Below are positions 20,473-29,437 of a stretch of DNA of 64,000 nucleotides, one piece after another. A model generated the notes under the pieces. The model was not told the DNA's origin. It did no database searches and saw only the letters and a list, made by a program, of their open reading frames with translations. Location of the stretch: NCBI RefSeq assembly GCF_011077955.1, contig NZ_JAALBX010000017.1, forward strand, positions 1-64,000. Direction: 5' to 3'. Numbering within the stretch: position 1 is the stretch's first letter; every line of letters starts with the position of its first letter. This stretch comes from Citrobacter freundii. Lineage in GTDB: Bacteria > Pseudomonadota > Gammaproteobacteria > Enterobacterales > Enterobacteriaceae. The position numbers and the translations under genes were made by a program.

Positions 20473-20893
20473 CACCATGCAAATCAAATGGCCCCAGTAA
20501 AGATAATAAGCCTTTACTGATAAATATTATGGAATGAAATTGAGCATATTATTAATTATATGAATTAATCATGAAAAACCCTCTCTCTTAAACGTATTTA
20601 CTTTCCGTATTCCCCCTCACTAATTACATTCACACAAACAATACATTACCTATATAAAATTCATTCAAATGATAATTTATTGTTTACATACAATTAGTTA
20701 CATAAAAATAAGCATTCAAGGCAAGTAAAAGCCTGCTGAGCGGAATATATTTGGCGCGTAATTATCGACCTGACTGGCAGGATAAGGATTTTGCTTATCT
20801 GCAACGGGCGATATCTTTTATTATTCCGCGTTGAGAAATCATTATTTTTTATTCGCGGACGTAATTGTTTTTGATCTACAAGGAATGAAACCA
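20473..20893 (+). other. AT-rich gene-free leader upstream of the MipA-family gene
   Basis: About 420 bp with no credible reading frame. The stretch 20515-20710 is strikingly AT-rich compared with its neighbours, of the kind bound by H-NS. An inverted repeat, GATAAG (20781-20786) with CTTATC (20794-20799), extended by GCA/TGC outside a bulge, lies about 95-115 bp before the start codon and could be an operator or an RNA stem. I could not assign a promoter with confidence. Confidence 0.5.
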
Positions 20894-21640
20894 ATGACAA
20901 CCCGTTCACAGGCTCTCAGCGTTGTGATTTCAGCACTGCTGTTTTCAACGGCAGCCATGGCGTCAGAGACCTCATTAGGGCTGGGAGCCGCATTTAATGA
21001 TTTCGGGTATCGGGATGCCGGAAACAAAACCCTACCGGTCCCCCTCATTAATTATGAAAACGGCGACTTTTATCTGCATTCACTGACGGCAGGTTATTAC
21101 CTGTTCCGTGATGGTAACGATAGCCTTGCGGTGGATGTTCGCTGGTCGCCGCTGAGCTTTGATCCCGATGATAGCGACCATCGCGCATTTCAAAGTCTGG
21201 ATAAACGACGTAGCACCGCAATGGCAGGCCTGGTGTGGACGCATCACAGCCAGTGGGGCAACATTCGTGCATCGCTCGATGGCGATATTATGGATGAAAG
21301 TAACGGCGTAGTGGGCGATCTGGCGTACCTCTACCCTATCCACTCAGGCAACTGGACCGTTGTGCCTGGTTTTGGTGTGATGTGGAACAGCAGCCAGCAG
21401 AATAAATATTATTACGGTATTAGCGGGCAAGAAGCTGCACGCAGCGGTTTAAACGCCTATACGCCAGACGACAGCTGGAACCCGTATATGGAAGTGTCCG
21501 TGAATTATAATTTTAACGAGCAGTGGTATGCGATGGCCTCTTTAAGGGCCGCCAGCCTTAGCAATGAAATTAGCCGCAGCGACATGGTTGATAACGACAT
21601 GTCCTCACAAATCGTGGCGGGCATTGGCTATCGTTTTTAA
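20894..21640 (+). CDS. MipA/OmpV family outer membrane protein
   Basis: 248-residue outer membrane beta-barrel protein. The signal peptide is MTTRSQALSVVISALLFSTAAMA (residues 1-23). The rest is rich in alternating hydrophobic and aromatic strands, with LGLGAAFNDFGYRDAG at the N-terminus and a C-terminal strand ending QIVAGIGYRF, the terminal-Phe signature for Bam insertion. MipA of E. coli bridges MltA and PBP1B, and OmpV-type members have been described as porins or adhesins; which applies here is unknown. ATG 20894 is chosen because AAGGA lies 10 bp ahead; an ATG three codons earlier sits too close to it. Confidence 0.85.
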   Translation: MTTRSQALSVVISALLFSTAAMASETSLGLGAAFNDFGYRDAGNKTLPVPLINYENGDFYLHSLTAGYYLFRDGNDSLAVDVRWSPLSFDPDDSDHRAFQSLDKRRSTAMAGLVWTHHSQWGNIRASLDGDIMDESNGVVGDLAYLYPIHSGNWTVVPGFGVMWNSSQQNKYYYGISGQEAARSGLNAYTPDDSWNPYMEVSVNYNFNEQWYAMASLRAASLSNEISRSDMVDNDMSSQIVAGIGYRF

Positions 21641-21665
21641 TGGTTTGACTGCGTAACCGAAATGA

Positions 21666-21695
21666 CCGCACGCCCTCTCAACGCAGGGCGTGCGG
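21666..21695. terminator. Bidirectional terminator between the MipA-family gene and metE
   Basis: An 11-bp perfect stem, CCGCACGCCCT (21666-21676) with AGGGCGTGCGG (21685-21695), and an 8-nt loop, between two convergent stop codons. There is no strong U-tract. Confidence 0.75.
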
Positions 21696-21783
21696 TAGTA
21701 TCAGGCAAAATGAATGCTCATCCACGAAGGCGTCGCTAACGTAATGCGCGAATCGCGATAAGCATCCCTAAAGAACGACCAAC

Positions 21784-24045
21784 TTAGCGCTGACGCAGAT
21801 TTTGCGCAGCCTTCACCATATTGGCCAGCGCCTGACGGGTTTCCGGCCAGCCACGGGTTTTCAGGCCGCAGTCCGGATTAACCCATAAACGCTGCGCCGG
21901 AATGCGCTGCGCCGCTTTTTGCAGTAGCGCCTCAATCGAGGCCACTTCAGGCACATTCGGCGAGTGAATGTCATAAACGCCTGGGCCGATTTCGTTCGGG
22001 TATTCGAATTCTTCAAACGATTCCAGGAGTTCCATGTCTGAACGCGAAGTTTCGATGGTGATAACGTCCGCATCCAGCGCCGCGATAGAATCCATGATGT
22101 CGTTGAATTCGCAGTAACACATATGCGTGTGGATCTGCGTATCGTCACGCACTACAGCGGCGTTAAGACGGAAGGCTTCCACACCCCACGCCAGATACGC
22201 CTGCCAGTCAGCACGACGCAACGGCAACCCTTCACGCAATGCCGGTTCATCAATCTGGATAATGCCAATACCCGCGGCTTCCAGATCGGCCACTTCATCA
22301 CGCAGCGCCAACGCAATTTGTTTGGCGATGGTTTCACGGCTCACATCTTCACGCGGAAATGACCAGCAGAGAATGGTCACCGGACCGGTCAACATGCCTT
22401 TAACGGGTTTGTCGGTCAGGGACTGCGCGTATTTCGCCCACTCCACGGTAATGGGGTGTGGACGGCTGATATCGCCAATCACCACCGGCGGCTTCACGCA
22501 GCGTGAACCGTAGCTCTGCACCCAGCCGTTTTGGGTAAACACAAAACCATCAAGATGCTCGCCAAAGTACTCCACCATGTCGTTACGCTCGGCTTCACCG
22601 TGTACCAGCACATCGAGGCCAAGGCGTTCCTGCTCATGGATCGCCTGCTTAATATGCCCGGCAATGCCGGTGCGGTAGTGATTCGCATCCAGCGTCCCTT
22701 TTTTGAAATCCAGACGCAGACTGCGGATCTCAGTGGTTTGCGGGAAAGAACCAATCGTCGTCGTTGGCCACGCCGGAAGATTGAAACGGGCACGCTGTGC
22801 CTCGGCACGTACCGGATAGGCGCTGACGCGCTGGCTGTCCTGTACCGTAATTGTCGCCAGGCGCTCCCCTACCGCCGGGTTATGCACGCGCGCCGAGTGG
22901 CGACGCGCCTGAATCGGGGCGCTCCACGCGTCAATGCCGCTGGTGTCGCTACTGTTCAGCGCATCGCGCAGCAGCGCCAGCTCTTCACATTTTTGTAGCG
23001 CGAAGGCGAACCAACTTTTTACTTCCGCATCAAGACGAGTTTCCACACTCAAATCGATTGGGCTGTGTAACAGAGAACAGGATGAACCTACCCAAACCGC
23101 ACGCTTACCAATAAGCTCCTTCGCCTGCGCATATTTTTGCGTCAGATCGGCACGCCAGACGTTACGACCATTGATAACCCCCAGAGACAGCAGCCACTCG
23201 GCAGGCAAACGCTGATGGAGTTCCGCCACGTTATCCTTCCCGTGAACCACATCAACGTGCAGCCCCTGAACCGGCAGCGCAGTGATGGTATCGAGATTAG
23301 GCGTCACCCCTTCAAAGTAGGTGGTCAGGAGCAGCTTAACATTGCCTTGCAGAGCATCGTAGGCAGGCTTGTAAGCATCCAGCCACGCCTGCGGCAGTTC
23401 CAGCACCAGCGCGGGCTCATCAATTTGCACCCACTCCACACCGCGTTTTGCGAGCTCCGCCAACACCTGTTGATAAACCGGCAGGATATCCTTTAACAGC
23501 GACAGCCGATCAAACGCCTCGCCTTTCACTTTCCCAAGCCACAGGTACGTTAACGGGCCAAGCAGAACAGGTTTAATGTGATGATCCAGCGCCAGCGCTT
23601 CGTCGACTTCATCCAGCAGTTGGGTCCAGGTCAGTTTGAATTGTTGGCCTTTTACAAATTCCGGGACCATGTAGTGATAGTTGGTATTAAACCATTTCGT
23701 CATTTCCGCCGCGGCAGCCGGTTCGCCGCTGGGGGCGCGACCACGACCAATGCGAAACAGGGTGTCGATATCCACCGAGCCGTCTTTATTCTGGTGGCGC
23801 GCCGGAACATTGCCCAGCAGCAGGCTGGTGGTCAGAACGTGATCGTACCAGGCGAAATCACCCACTGGCAGCAAATCTACGCCCGCCGCTTTTTGTTGAT
23901 CCCAGTGGCGGGCACGCAGCTCGCGCCCCACCGCCAGTAATTCTTCGCGGGTACTATTGCCCGCCCAATAGCTTTCTTGCGCTTTTTTCAATTCGCGACG
24001 CAGGCCAACGCGAGGGAAACCAAGGGTGTGATTGTAGACTGTCAT
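21784..24045 (-). CDS. metE: Cobalamin-independent methionine synthase MetE
   Basis: Transfers the methyl group of 5-methyltetrahydrofolate (triglutamate) to homocysteine without B12. It has 753 residues, started at the ATG at 24045 ([14 protein letters not shown]) rather than nine codons upstream. Zinc ligands are in [10 protein letters not shown] (His and Cys, near 641-643) and VNPDCGLKT (Cys near 726). The catalytic domain has [14 protein letters not shown] and [12 protein letters not shown]. It is divergent from metR, the classical MetR/MetJ-controlled pair. Confidence 0.98.
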   Translation of the reverse strand: MTVYNHTLGFPRVGLRRELKKAQESYWAGNSTREELLAVGRELRARHWDQQKAAGVDLLPVGDFAWYDHVLTTSLLLGNVPARHQNKDGSVDIDTLFRIGRGRAPSGEPAAAAEMTKWFNTNYHYMVPEFVKGQQFKLTWTQLLDEVDEALALDHHIKPVLLGPLTYLWLGKVKGEAFDRLSLLKDILPVYQQVLAELAKRGVEWVQIDEPALVLELPQAWLDAYKPAYDALQGNVKLLLTTYFEGVTPNLDTITALPVQGLHVDVVHGKDNVAELHQRLPAEWLLSLGVINGRNVWRADLTQKYAQAKELIGKRAVWVGSSCSLLHSPIDLSVETRLDAEVKSWFAFALQKCEELALLRDALNSSDTSGIDAWSAPIQARRHSARVHNPAVGERLATITVQDSQRVSAYPVRAEAQRARFNLPAWPTTTIGSFPQTTEIRSLRLDFKKGTLDANHYRTGIAGHIKQAIHEQERLGLDVLVHGEAERNDMVEYFGEHLDGFVFTQNGWVQSYGSRCVKPPVVIGDISRPHPITVEWAKYAQSLTDKPVKGMLTGPVTILCWSFPREDVSRETIAKQIALALRDEVADLEAAGIGIIQIDEPALREGLPLRRADWQAYLAWGVEAFRLNAAVVRDDTQIHTHMCYCEFNDIMDSIAALDADVITIETSRSDMELLESFEEFEYPNEIGPGVYDIHSPNVPEVASIEALLQKAAQRIPAQRLWVNPDCGLKTRGWPETRQALANMVKAAQNLRQR

Positions 24046-24191
24046 TGTTCTGCCTCTAATTAGTAGGGTCATCCGAAGGATTTCGGATTCAGGGAAGGCG
24101 GCAACTCGTCAATCCCAGGAAGATGACTGTCGTCAGTGACCGGGGTGCATGAGTGCGCCATCGCACCACAAATTCGAAATACACTGGATTT

Positions 24192-24207
24192 GGACGTCCA
24201 GATGTTT
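24192..24207. promoter_or_regulatory. Tandem MetJ boxes in the metE-metR gap
   Basis: GGACGTCC (24192-24199) and AGATGTTT (24200-24207) are adjacent 8-mers, each matching the met box AGACGTCT at about six of eight positions. They overlap the -35 region expected for the metR TATAAT at 24215-24220, consistent with MetJ repression. Confidence 0.7.
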
Positions 24208-24214
24208 ACACCGC

Positions 24215-24220
24215 TATAAT
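24215..24220 (+). promoter_or_regulatory. metR promoter -10
   Basis: A perfect TATAAT on the plus strand, 59 bp before the metR start. The 17-bp-spaced -35 (GGACGT) is poor and lies inside the met boxes. Confidence 0.6.
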
Positions 24221-24266
24221 TCGCGGTTACTGTATATTCCTCAAGCGCAAATTGCTCATGCCGGAG

Positions 24267-24279
24267 TGAAGGACTTTCA
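24267..24279. promoter_or_regulatory. MetR-like palindrome overlapping the metR start codon
   Basis: TGAAGGACTTTCA fits the MetR consensus TGAA-N5-TTCA at all eight conserved positions. It contains the metR Shine-Dalgarno (GGA), and its last base is the A of the start codon. A weaker match, TGTATATTCCTCA (six of eight), lies at 24231-24243. Confidence 0.5.
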
Positions 24280-25232
24280 TGATCGAAATAAAACATCTTA
24301 AGACCCTGTTAGCCCTGCAGAATTGTGGTTCGCTCGCTGCCGCCGCCGCTACCTTGCATCAAACGCAGTCTGCCCTTTCTCATCAGTTCAGCGATCTGGA
24401 GCAGCGTCTCGGGTTTAAATTATTCGTTCGTAAAAGCCAGCCGCTGCGCTTTACCCCGCAGGGCGAGATCCTGTTGCAACTGGCGACTCAGGTGCTGCCG
24501 CAAATTAATCGGGCGCTACAGGAGTGCAATGAGCCACAGCAATCCCAACTTCGCATTGCCATTGAGTGCCATAGCTGTATTCAGTGGCTGGCTCCGGCGC
24601 TGGAAAATTTTCGCAAGCAGTGGCCGCAGGTTGAGATGGATTTCAAATCAGGCGTGACATTCGATCCGCAACCGGCGCTTCAGCAGAGCGAACTGGACGT
24701 GGTGCTGACGTCAGACATCCTGCCGCGCAGCGGGCTGCATTATTCGCCAATGTTTGATTTTGAAGTACGGCTGGTGCTGGCGACAGATCATCCCCTGGCC
24801 CGTAAACCGCGCATCACACCAGAGGATTTCGCAGGTGAAACGCTGTTGATTTACCCGGTGCAGCGCCAACGTCTGGATGTTTGGCGCCATTTTCTGGAGC
24901 CTGCCGGTGTCAGCCCACTGTTGAAAAGCGTGGATAATACCTTGTTGCTCATTCAGATGGTGTCGGCACGGATGGGGATCGCGGCCTTGCCGCATTGGGT
25001 CGTGGAGAACGTTGAACGCCAGGGTCTGGTCGTGACCAAAACCCTGGGTGACGGCTTGTGGAGCAGGCTTTACGCCGCCGTGCGCGACGGCGAGCAGCGC
25101 CAGCCGGTGATTGATGCGTTTATTCGCTCTGCGCGGAACCACGCATGCGATCATCTGCCGTTTGTGAAAAGCGCGGCGCGACCCAACGTCGATGGACCCA
25201 CAGCGAAGCCATTATCACCGCCCCGCCAGTAA
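24279..25232 (+). CDS. metR: LysR-type regulator MetR
   Basis: Homocysteine-responsive activator of metE, metA, metF and glyA. It has 317 residues. The N-terminal winged helix-turn-helix (about 1-60) includes [21 protein letters not shown], followed by the effector-binding domain. The 3' end overlaps the 3' end of yigM on the opposite strand by 113 bp. It is divergent from metE across 233 bp that hold MetJ boxes and MetR-like sites. Confidence 0.97.
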   Translation: MIEIKHLKTLLALQNCGSLAAAAATLHQTQSALSHQFSDLEQRLGFKLFVRKSQPLRFTPQGEILLQLATQVLPQINRALQECNEPQQSQLRIAIECHSCIQWLAPALENFRKQWPQVEMDFKSGVTFDPQPALQQSELDVVLTSDILPRSGLHYSPMFDFEVRLVLATDHPLARKPRITPEDFAGETLLIYPVQRQRLDVWRHFLEPAGVSPLLKSVDNTLLLIQMVSARMGIAALPHWVVENVERQGLVVTKTLGDGLWSRLYAAVRDGEQRQPVIDAFIRSARNHACDHLPFVKSAARPNVDGPTAKPLSPPRQ

Positions 25233-26019
25233 TAAAACTCGGCCAGTGGGGTTGCTCTTGCCAGATGGCGAGGTTAACCAGCAGCCCCGCCGGGACATGC
25301 ACGTTATTCATAATGCCGAGCGTACCGGCATCCACCTGCGTCGCCCCATAGTTCCACATAAAGTAACCGAGCCCAGAGGCCACCACGCCCAGCCAGACCA
25401 GTACGCTCCATTGCAAGGTAGTCGTCGGTAATTTATTTGGATTGCCTAATACCAGCCAGGCTACGGCCGCCACTACAAACGCGCCGAGATAAAACCACGA
25501 AAATGCATTGTGTTGCGGCATCGGATGCACTTCCATCAACCGCTTATAGCCCACCATGCCGATAGCGAAACTGATATTCGCCAGTTGTACTAACAGCAGC
25601 CCGAACCAGAAATGTTCACTGAGTTTATCGTAGCGAATAATCGCCGCGCCCATTACCGCAAGAAAAGCGCTGAACGCATAACCCCAGCGCAGCGGGCGGC
25701 GGCTAAGTAAATCGTATATCAGGGTGATATAAAGCGGCGTCAGCACCGTAAACAGCAAAAACTCAGAGACCGTCAGATACAGATAAGCGCGGAAGCTGAA
25801 CAGATACATCACGCCTAACTGTAGCGCCCCCACCAGCATATACAGCGCGATGACTTTAGGCTTCAGCCCCTTAAAACGCAGGAAAGGTAAAAATACCAGC
25901 GCCGCCAGGCCAACGCGCATCAGCACGGAAAAGTAGCTGTCGACATGCCCGGCTAAATATTCGCCAATCAGGCTGAAAGAAAATGCCCACAGAATGGTGG
26001 TGATTATGAGTAGCGGCAC
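25120..26019 (-). CDS. yigM: EamA/DMT-family transporter YigM (biotin uptake)
   Basis: Inner-membrane protein of the drug/metabolite transporter superfamily, with two EamA repeats and about ten hydrophobic segments in 299 residues. E. coli YigM has been reported as a high-affinity biotin importer. The start is GTG at 26019, with GGAG nine bases ahead, and the N-terminus [15 protein letters not shown] aligns with the E. coli protein. Its last 113 bp lie antisense to the end of metR. Confidence 0.93.
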   Translation of the reverse strand: MPLLIITTILWAFSFSLIGEYLAGHVDSYFSVLMRVGLAALVFLPFLRFKGLKPKVIALYMLVGALQLGVMYLFSFRAYLYLTVSEFLLFTVLTPLYITLIYDLLSRRPLRWGYAFSAFLAVMGAAIIRYDKLSEHFWFGLLLVQLANISFAIGMVGYKRLMEVHPMPQHNAFSWFYLGAFVVAAVAWLVLGNPNKLPTTTLQWSVLVWLGVVASGLGYFMWNYGATQVDAGTLGIMNNVHVPAGLLVNLAIWQEQPHWPSFITGGAVIMASLWVHRRWVAPRFSQTADDRMRGSAQSE

Positions 26020-26090
26020 AATACCCGTCTCCAGGATTAAAACCGCATTGTAGCGAGACTGAACCGCCTCAGCTGAGTTATTTAGTTGAC

Positions 26091-26113
26091 GAGTGATTAT
26101 TTAATAACCACTC
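26091..26113. other. Inverted repeat between yigL and yigM
   Basis: GAGTGATTATT (26091-26101) and AATAACCACTC (26103-26113) form an almost perfect palindrome with one mismatch. It lies 13 bp after the yigL stop and 72 bp before yigM. It could be a weak terminator for pldB-yigL or an operator for yigM; there is no T-run. On the minus strand a TACAAT nearby may be the yigM -10. Confidence 0.45.
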
Positions 26114-26126
26114 ATCCTGGTGAGCG

Positions 26127-26933
26127 TCAGGCTTCGTTGAGGAATAAGTGACGCAGGTAATGCGGCACAGCGTTATCAGCGTTAGTGCCAATGACTTCAA
26201 GCCCTGGCAACAGGTCTTTCAGACGCTGATGCGCGTTCGCCATAATGCAGCCTTTACCCGCCATTGATAGCATTTCAGCATCGTTCATGCCGTCACCGAA
26301 GGCGATGCAATCTCTCAGGGTATAACCCATCGCTTTTGCCACTGCTTCCAGCGCATGGCCTTTGGATACGCCGCCCGCCATCACTTCCAGACAGGTCAGT
26401 GTAGAAAAGCTGACGTTGACTCTGTCACCCCAACGGGCATTGATGGCCTGCTCCAGCGGCAGCAGTTTTTCATGATCGTCACAGGTGAAAAATACTTTGC
26501 TGATGCCTTCCGGCTCAAGCATGCCTGGCTCAAATAAGGTGTATTTAAACACGGCTTCGCGGAAGTATTTCATTTCGTCCGGACGGTGACGGTTCATAAA
26601 CCAGTCATCGTTGCGATAAACGTTGGTGACGATGTCGGGATTAGCATGCACCACACCAAACAACTCGGCCGCAATGTCGCGATCCAGGTTATGGCTAAAG
26701 ACCAGGTTGCCATCCGTATCATGCACCCGCGCGCCGTTGGAGGTGATCATGTACGCCTTAATTTCAAGGTTATCGCGGATTTGGCCCACGTCGACGTGAT
26801 GACGTCCGGTCGCAAACACAAAATTAATACCATGAGCCGTCAGCAGTTTCAGCGTCTCTTTGGCGAAAGGCGACAGGGTATGGTCAGGGGACAAAAGGGT
26901 ACCGTCTAAATCAGACGCAACGACCTGATACAT
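26127..26933 (-). CDS. yigL: HAD-family sugar/pyridoxal phosphatase YigL
   Basis: Cytosolic phosphatase of the Cof-type HAD family, active on pyridoxal phosphate and sugar phosphates. It has 268 residues. Motif I is DLDGTLLS (residues 8-15), motif III includes the conserved Lys in GGVSKGHALE, and motif IV is FGDGMNDAEM. In Salmonella the sRNA SgrS stabilises a processed pldB-yigL transcript so that YigL dephosphorylates accumulated sugar phosphate. The pldB-yigL arrangement here (47-bp gap, same strand) is consistent with that. Confidence 0.96.
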   Translation of the reverse strand: MYQVVASDLDGTLLSPDHTLSPFAKETLKLLTAHGINFVFATGRHHVDVGQIRDNLEIKAYMITSNGARVHDTDGNLVFSHNLDRDIAAELFGVVHANPDIVTNVYRNDDWFMNRHRPDEMKYFREAVFKYTLFEPGMLEPEGISKVFFTCDDHEKLLPLEQAINARWGDRVNVSFSTLTCLEVMAGGVSKGHALEAVAKAMGYTLRDCIAFGDGMNDAEMLSMAGKGCIMANAHQRLKDLLPGLEVIGTNADNAVPHYLRHLFLNEA

Positions 26934-26980
26934 AAAAAAATTAACCTCTGGTTAGTAACAGGCGGTCGAACCGCCAGTAA

Positions 26981-27973
26981 TTAATGATGCGCATCGAAAA
27001 ACGCAACGATGGCATTAAGCGCCTCAGCGCGCATAGCGTCCTTTTCAAACAGGATCTCATGGTACGCGCCGTTAATGACGAAAGGTTTTCCCCCCCAACA
27101 AGGGTGGCCCGCCGCGGCTCGAATGTCACAGAAGCGATCGTGCATGCGGTTATCTACCACCCGCTCCTCTTCTGCCTGGAGTAACAACGTCGGCGTGGTC
27201 ATCGCAGTGGCCCCTGCTAAGACCTGTTCTCCGGCAAGTATGCCTTCTCTGACCCAATGATAGGTCGGCCCGCCTACGCGCAATGTCGGTTCATCTGCAT
27301 AAATTCGCAGGTTGCGACGATAGCGCTGGCGGCTGTGGGTTAACACGTTAATAGCAAAGGGTAACGCGCGCCAGCGCCCGGTGCCAATCGCATAGCCTTC
27401 ACGGATACGCTGATGCCCTTCTGCCCAGTCGAGGATTTGACGTACCATCCAGTCTGGCAACCGCAGCGCAATCCCAAACATCGGGGCGCAAAAGGCGATG
27501 GCGTCGAACGCTTCCGGGCGGCGTTCAAGAAACAGGGCTGAAATCGCGCCGCCCATAGAATGGGCGAGCCCGTAGCGTTTACGCCAGGGACCGTTTTTGA
27601 TTTCTTGCTCCCAGAACAGCTCAAGATCATCCACATAATCACTAAAACGCGCCACATGCCCGCGATGGGTATCGGATAATAACCGCCCCGAACGCCCCTG
27701 GCCGCGATGATCGATGATCAGTACGTCATAGCCGCAATGAAACAGATCCCACGCAAGCTCGGCGTACTTCACATAACTCTCAATACGCCCCGGACAGATG
27801 ACCACCACCCTGTCGTGACTGGCGGCGCGAAAGCGGACAAAACGCACCGCTACGCCATCCACACCGGTAAATTCTTTTTCTTCGCGCTGCTGCCAAAAAG
27901 CCGTGAGCGGCCCCATTGAAAAAGCGGCAAACGCTTTTTCCCGGGAATACCATCCATTTTTATGCTCACTCAT
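26981..27973 (-). CDS. pldB: Lysophospholipase L2 PldB
   Basis: Inner-membrane-associated lysophospholipase and acyltransferase of the alpha/beta-hydrolase fold. It has 330 residues, about ten shorter than E. coli at the C-terminus. The nucleophile elbow LAHSMGG is near residue 139, with IDHRGQGRSG ahead of it and the catalytic His in NGAYHEILFE near 308. In enterics the 3' part of this coding region carries the SgrS pairing site that protects downstream yigL mRNA. I did not locate that site by pairing. Confidence 0.95.
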   Translation of the reverse strand: MSEHKNGWYSREKAFAAFSMGPLTAFWQQREEKEFTGVDGVAVRFVRFRAASHDRVVVICPGRIESYVKYAELAWDLFHCGYDVLIIDHRGQGRSGRLLSDTHRGHVARFSDYVDDLELFWEQEIKNGPWRKRYGLAHSMGGAISALFLERRPEAFDAIAFCAPMFGIALRLPDWMVRQILDWAEGHQRIREGYAIGTGRWRALPFAINVLTHSRQRYRRNLRIYADEPTLRVGGPTYHWVREGILAGEQVLAGATAMTTPTLLLQAEEERVVDNRMHDRFCDIRAAAGHPCWGGKPFVINGAYHEILFEKDAMRAEALNAIVAFFDAHH

Positions 27974-28131
27974 GGGATACCCTGCCCTGATATTTATTAC
28001 CGCTTTTTAGGTTTGATGCGTGCGTTAAAATGCGGCGTTTTACGTTGCCCGCAACAACAGTCAGTCGATGACTTGAAAGATAGAAGGTATAGCGTATTGT
28101 GACATAAAAGCGCTTATTCAGGGAGTTTCCC

Positions 28132-28752
28132 ATGTCATTCGAATGGTGGTGTACCTATCTGCTCACCACAATCATCCTTAGCCTTTCTCCCGGATCCGGG
28201 GCGATTAATACGATGAGTACGGCAATGCGTCACGGCTATCGCGGGGCCGCCGCGTCGATAAGCGGATTACAGCTTGGCCTGGCCATTCATATTGTGCTGG
28301 TTGGCATCGGTCTCGGCGCCCTGTTCTCGCGCTCACTCATGGCTTTTGAAATTTTGAAATGGGCTGGCGCCGCCTACTTAATCTGGCTGGGTATTCAACA
28401 GTGGCGGGCCGCGGGCGCGATTGATTTACAAACACTGGCGCAAAGCCAGCCGCGCCGTAAATTATTTCAGCGGGCGGTTTTTGTGAATTTAACCAACCCG
28501 AAAAGTATCGTCTTTCTCGCCGCGCTGTTTCCGCAATTTATTGTGCCGCATCAGCCACAGGCTGCCCAATACGCGATTCTCGGCGTGACGACGATAGTCG
28601 TGGATGTGATTGTCATGATTGGTTATGCCGCCCTCGCCACCCGCATAGCGCTGTGGATCAAAGGACCAAAACAGATGAAAGCGTTGAACCGGCTATTTGG
28701 TTCGCTGTTTATGCTGGTGGGCGCGCTACTGGCCAGTGCGCGCCCAAGTTAA
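28132..28752 (+). CDS. rhtB: Homoserine/homoserine lactone efflux protein RhtB
   Basis: LysE-superfamily exporter of homoserine and its lactone. It has 206 residues with six hydrophobic segments. The N-terminal family signature is [16 protein letters not shown], and [18 protein letters not shown] is also typical. GGAG lies 8 bp before the ATG. It is divergent from pldB, and its stop codon directly abuts the stop of convergent rhtC. Confidence 0.95.
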   Translation: MSFEWWCTYLLTTIILSLSPGSGAINTMSTAMRHGYRGAAASISGLQLGLAIHIVLVGIGLGALFSRSLMAFEILKWAGAAYLIWLGIQQWRAAGAIDLQTLAQSQPRRKLFQRAVFVNLTNPKSIVFLAALFPQFIVPHQPQAAQYAILGVTTIVVDVIVMIGYAALATRIALWIKGPKQMKALNRLFGSLFMLVGALLASARPS

Positions 28753-29373
28753 TTAGCGCGACACAATCAAATGAATGCCGAAGCCGGCAAACAGTGTGCC
28801 GGCTACGCCATCTATCCATTTAGCCATTTTCTGGTAGCCGCGTCGCATAGTCGGCAGTGCGAAAAGACTGGCAACGAGGGTAAACCACGCGAAGGTTTCC
28901 AGCGCAATAAGCAGAAAAATCCCCCAACGCTCGCCGCTGCCAACGTTGTCGCCGACAAAGAGCGAGAATACGCTGCCGAAATAGACAATCGCTTTGGGGT
29001 TCGCCAGATTCGTCAGCAGGCCTTTTAAGAAACTGCGTCCGCCGTGCGCCAGTTCGATCTGCGGTTCATGGGCAGGCGCCGGGTTTTTCTTCAGCGCGCC
29101 ACGCAACATCTGATAGCCCATCCAGCACAGATACAGCCCGCCGCCTACCATAATGATGTTATGAAGCCAGGCCATTTTTTCGAGAATGATGTGCAAACCC
29201 AGCAGCGCTACGCCGGACCAGACCATAACGCCTGCGGTAATCCCTAATACGCCAAGCATCGCTTCTTTGCGGGAACGGCTGACGGCTGTCTGGGATACAA
29301 AGAAAAAATCAGGGCCAGGGCTGATTAACGCCAGGAGGTGAACTGCCGCCACGGTCAGAAAAAGCATTAACAT
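28753..29373 (-). CDS. rhtC: Threonine efflux protein RhtC
   Basis: LysE-family exporter of threonine, 206 residues. It has the family pattern ALISPGPDFFFVSQTAVSRSRKEA at residues 15-38 and NLANPKAIVYFGSVFSLF. The gene follows recQ by 64 bp on the minus strand. Its stop codon is immediately next to the rhtB stop on the other strand, with no bases between. Confidence 0.95.
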   Translation of the reverse strand: MLMLFLTVAAVHLLALISPGPDFFFVSQTAVSRSRKEAMLGVLGITAGVMVWSGVALLGLHIILEKMAWLHNIIMVGGGLYLCWMGYQMLRGALKKNPAPAHEPQIELAHGGRSFLKGLLTNLANPKAIVYFGSVFSLFVGDNVGSGERWGIFLLIALETFAWFTLVASLFALPTMRRGYQKMAKWIDGVAGTLFAGFGIHLIVSR

Positions 29374-29437
29374 AGGAAATTACTCGCACAGTAATCATTT
29401 GATGAACGAATACTGTGCCATGTTATGGCGAGGCTGG

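Noticed and set aside
20683-20705. PhoP-box-like TGTTTA repeat upstream of the MipA-family gene
   Set aside because: Only one half resembles the consensus; the second hexamer at 11-bp spacing does not match.
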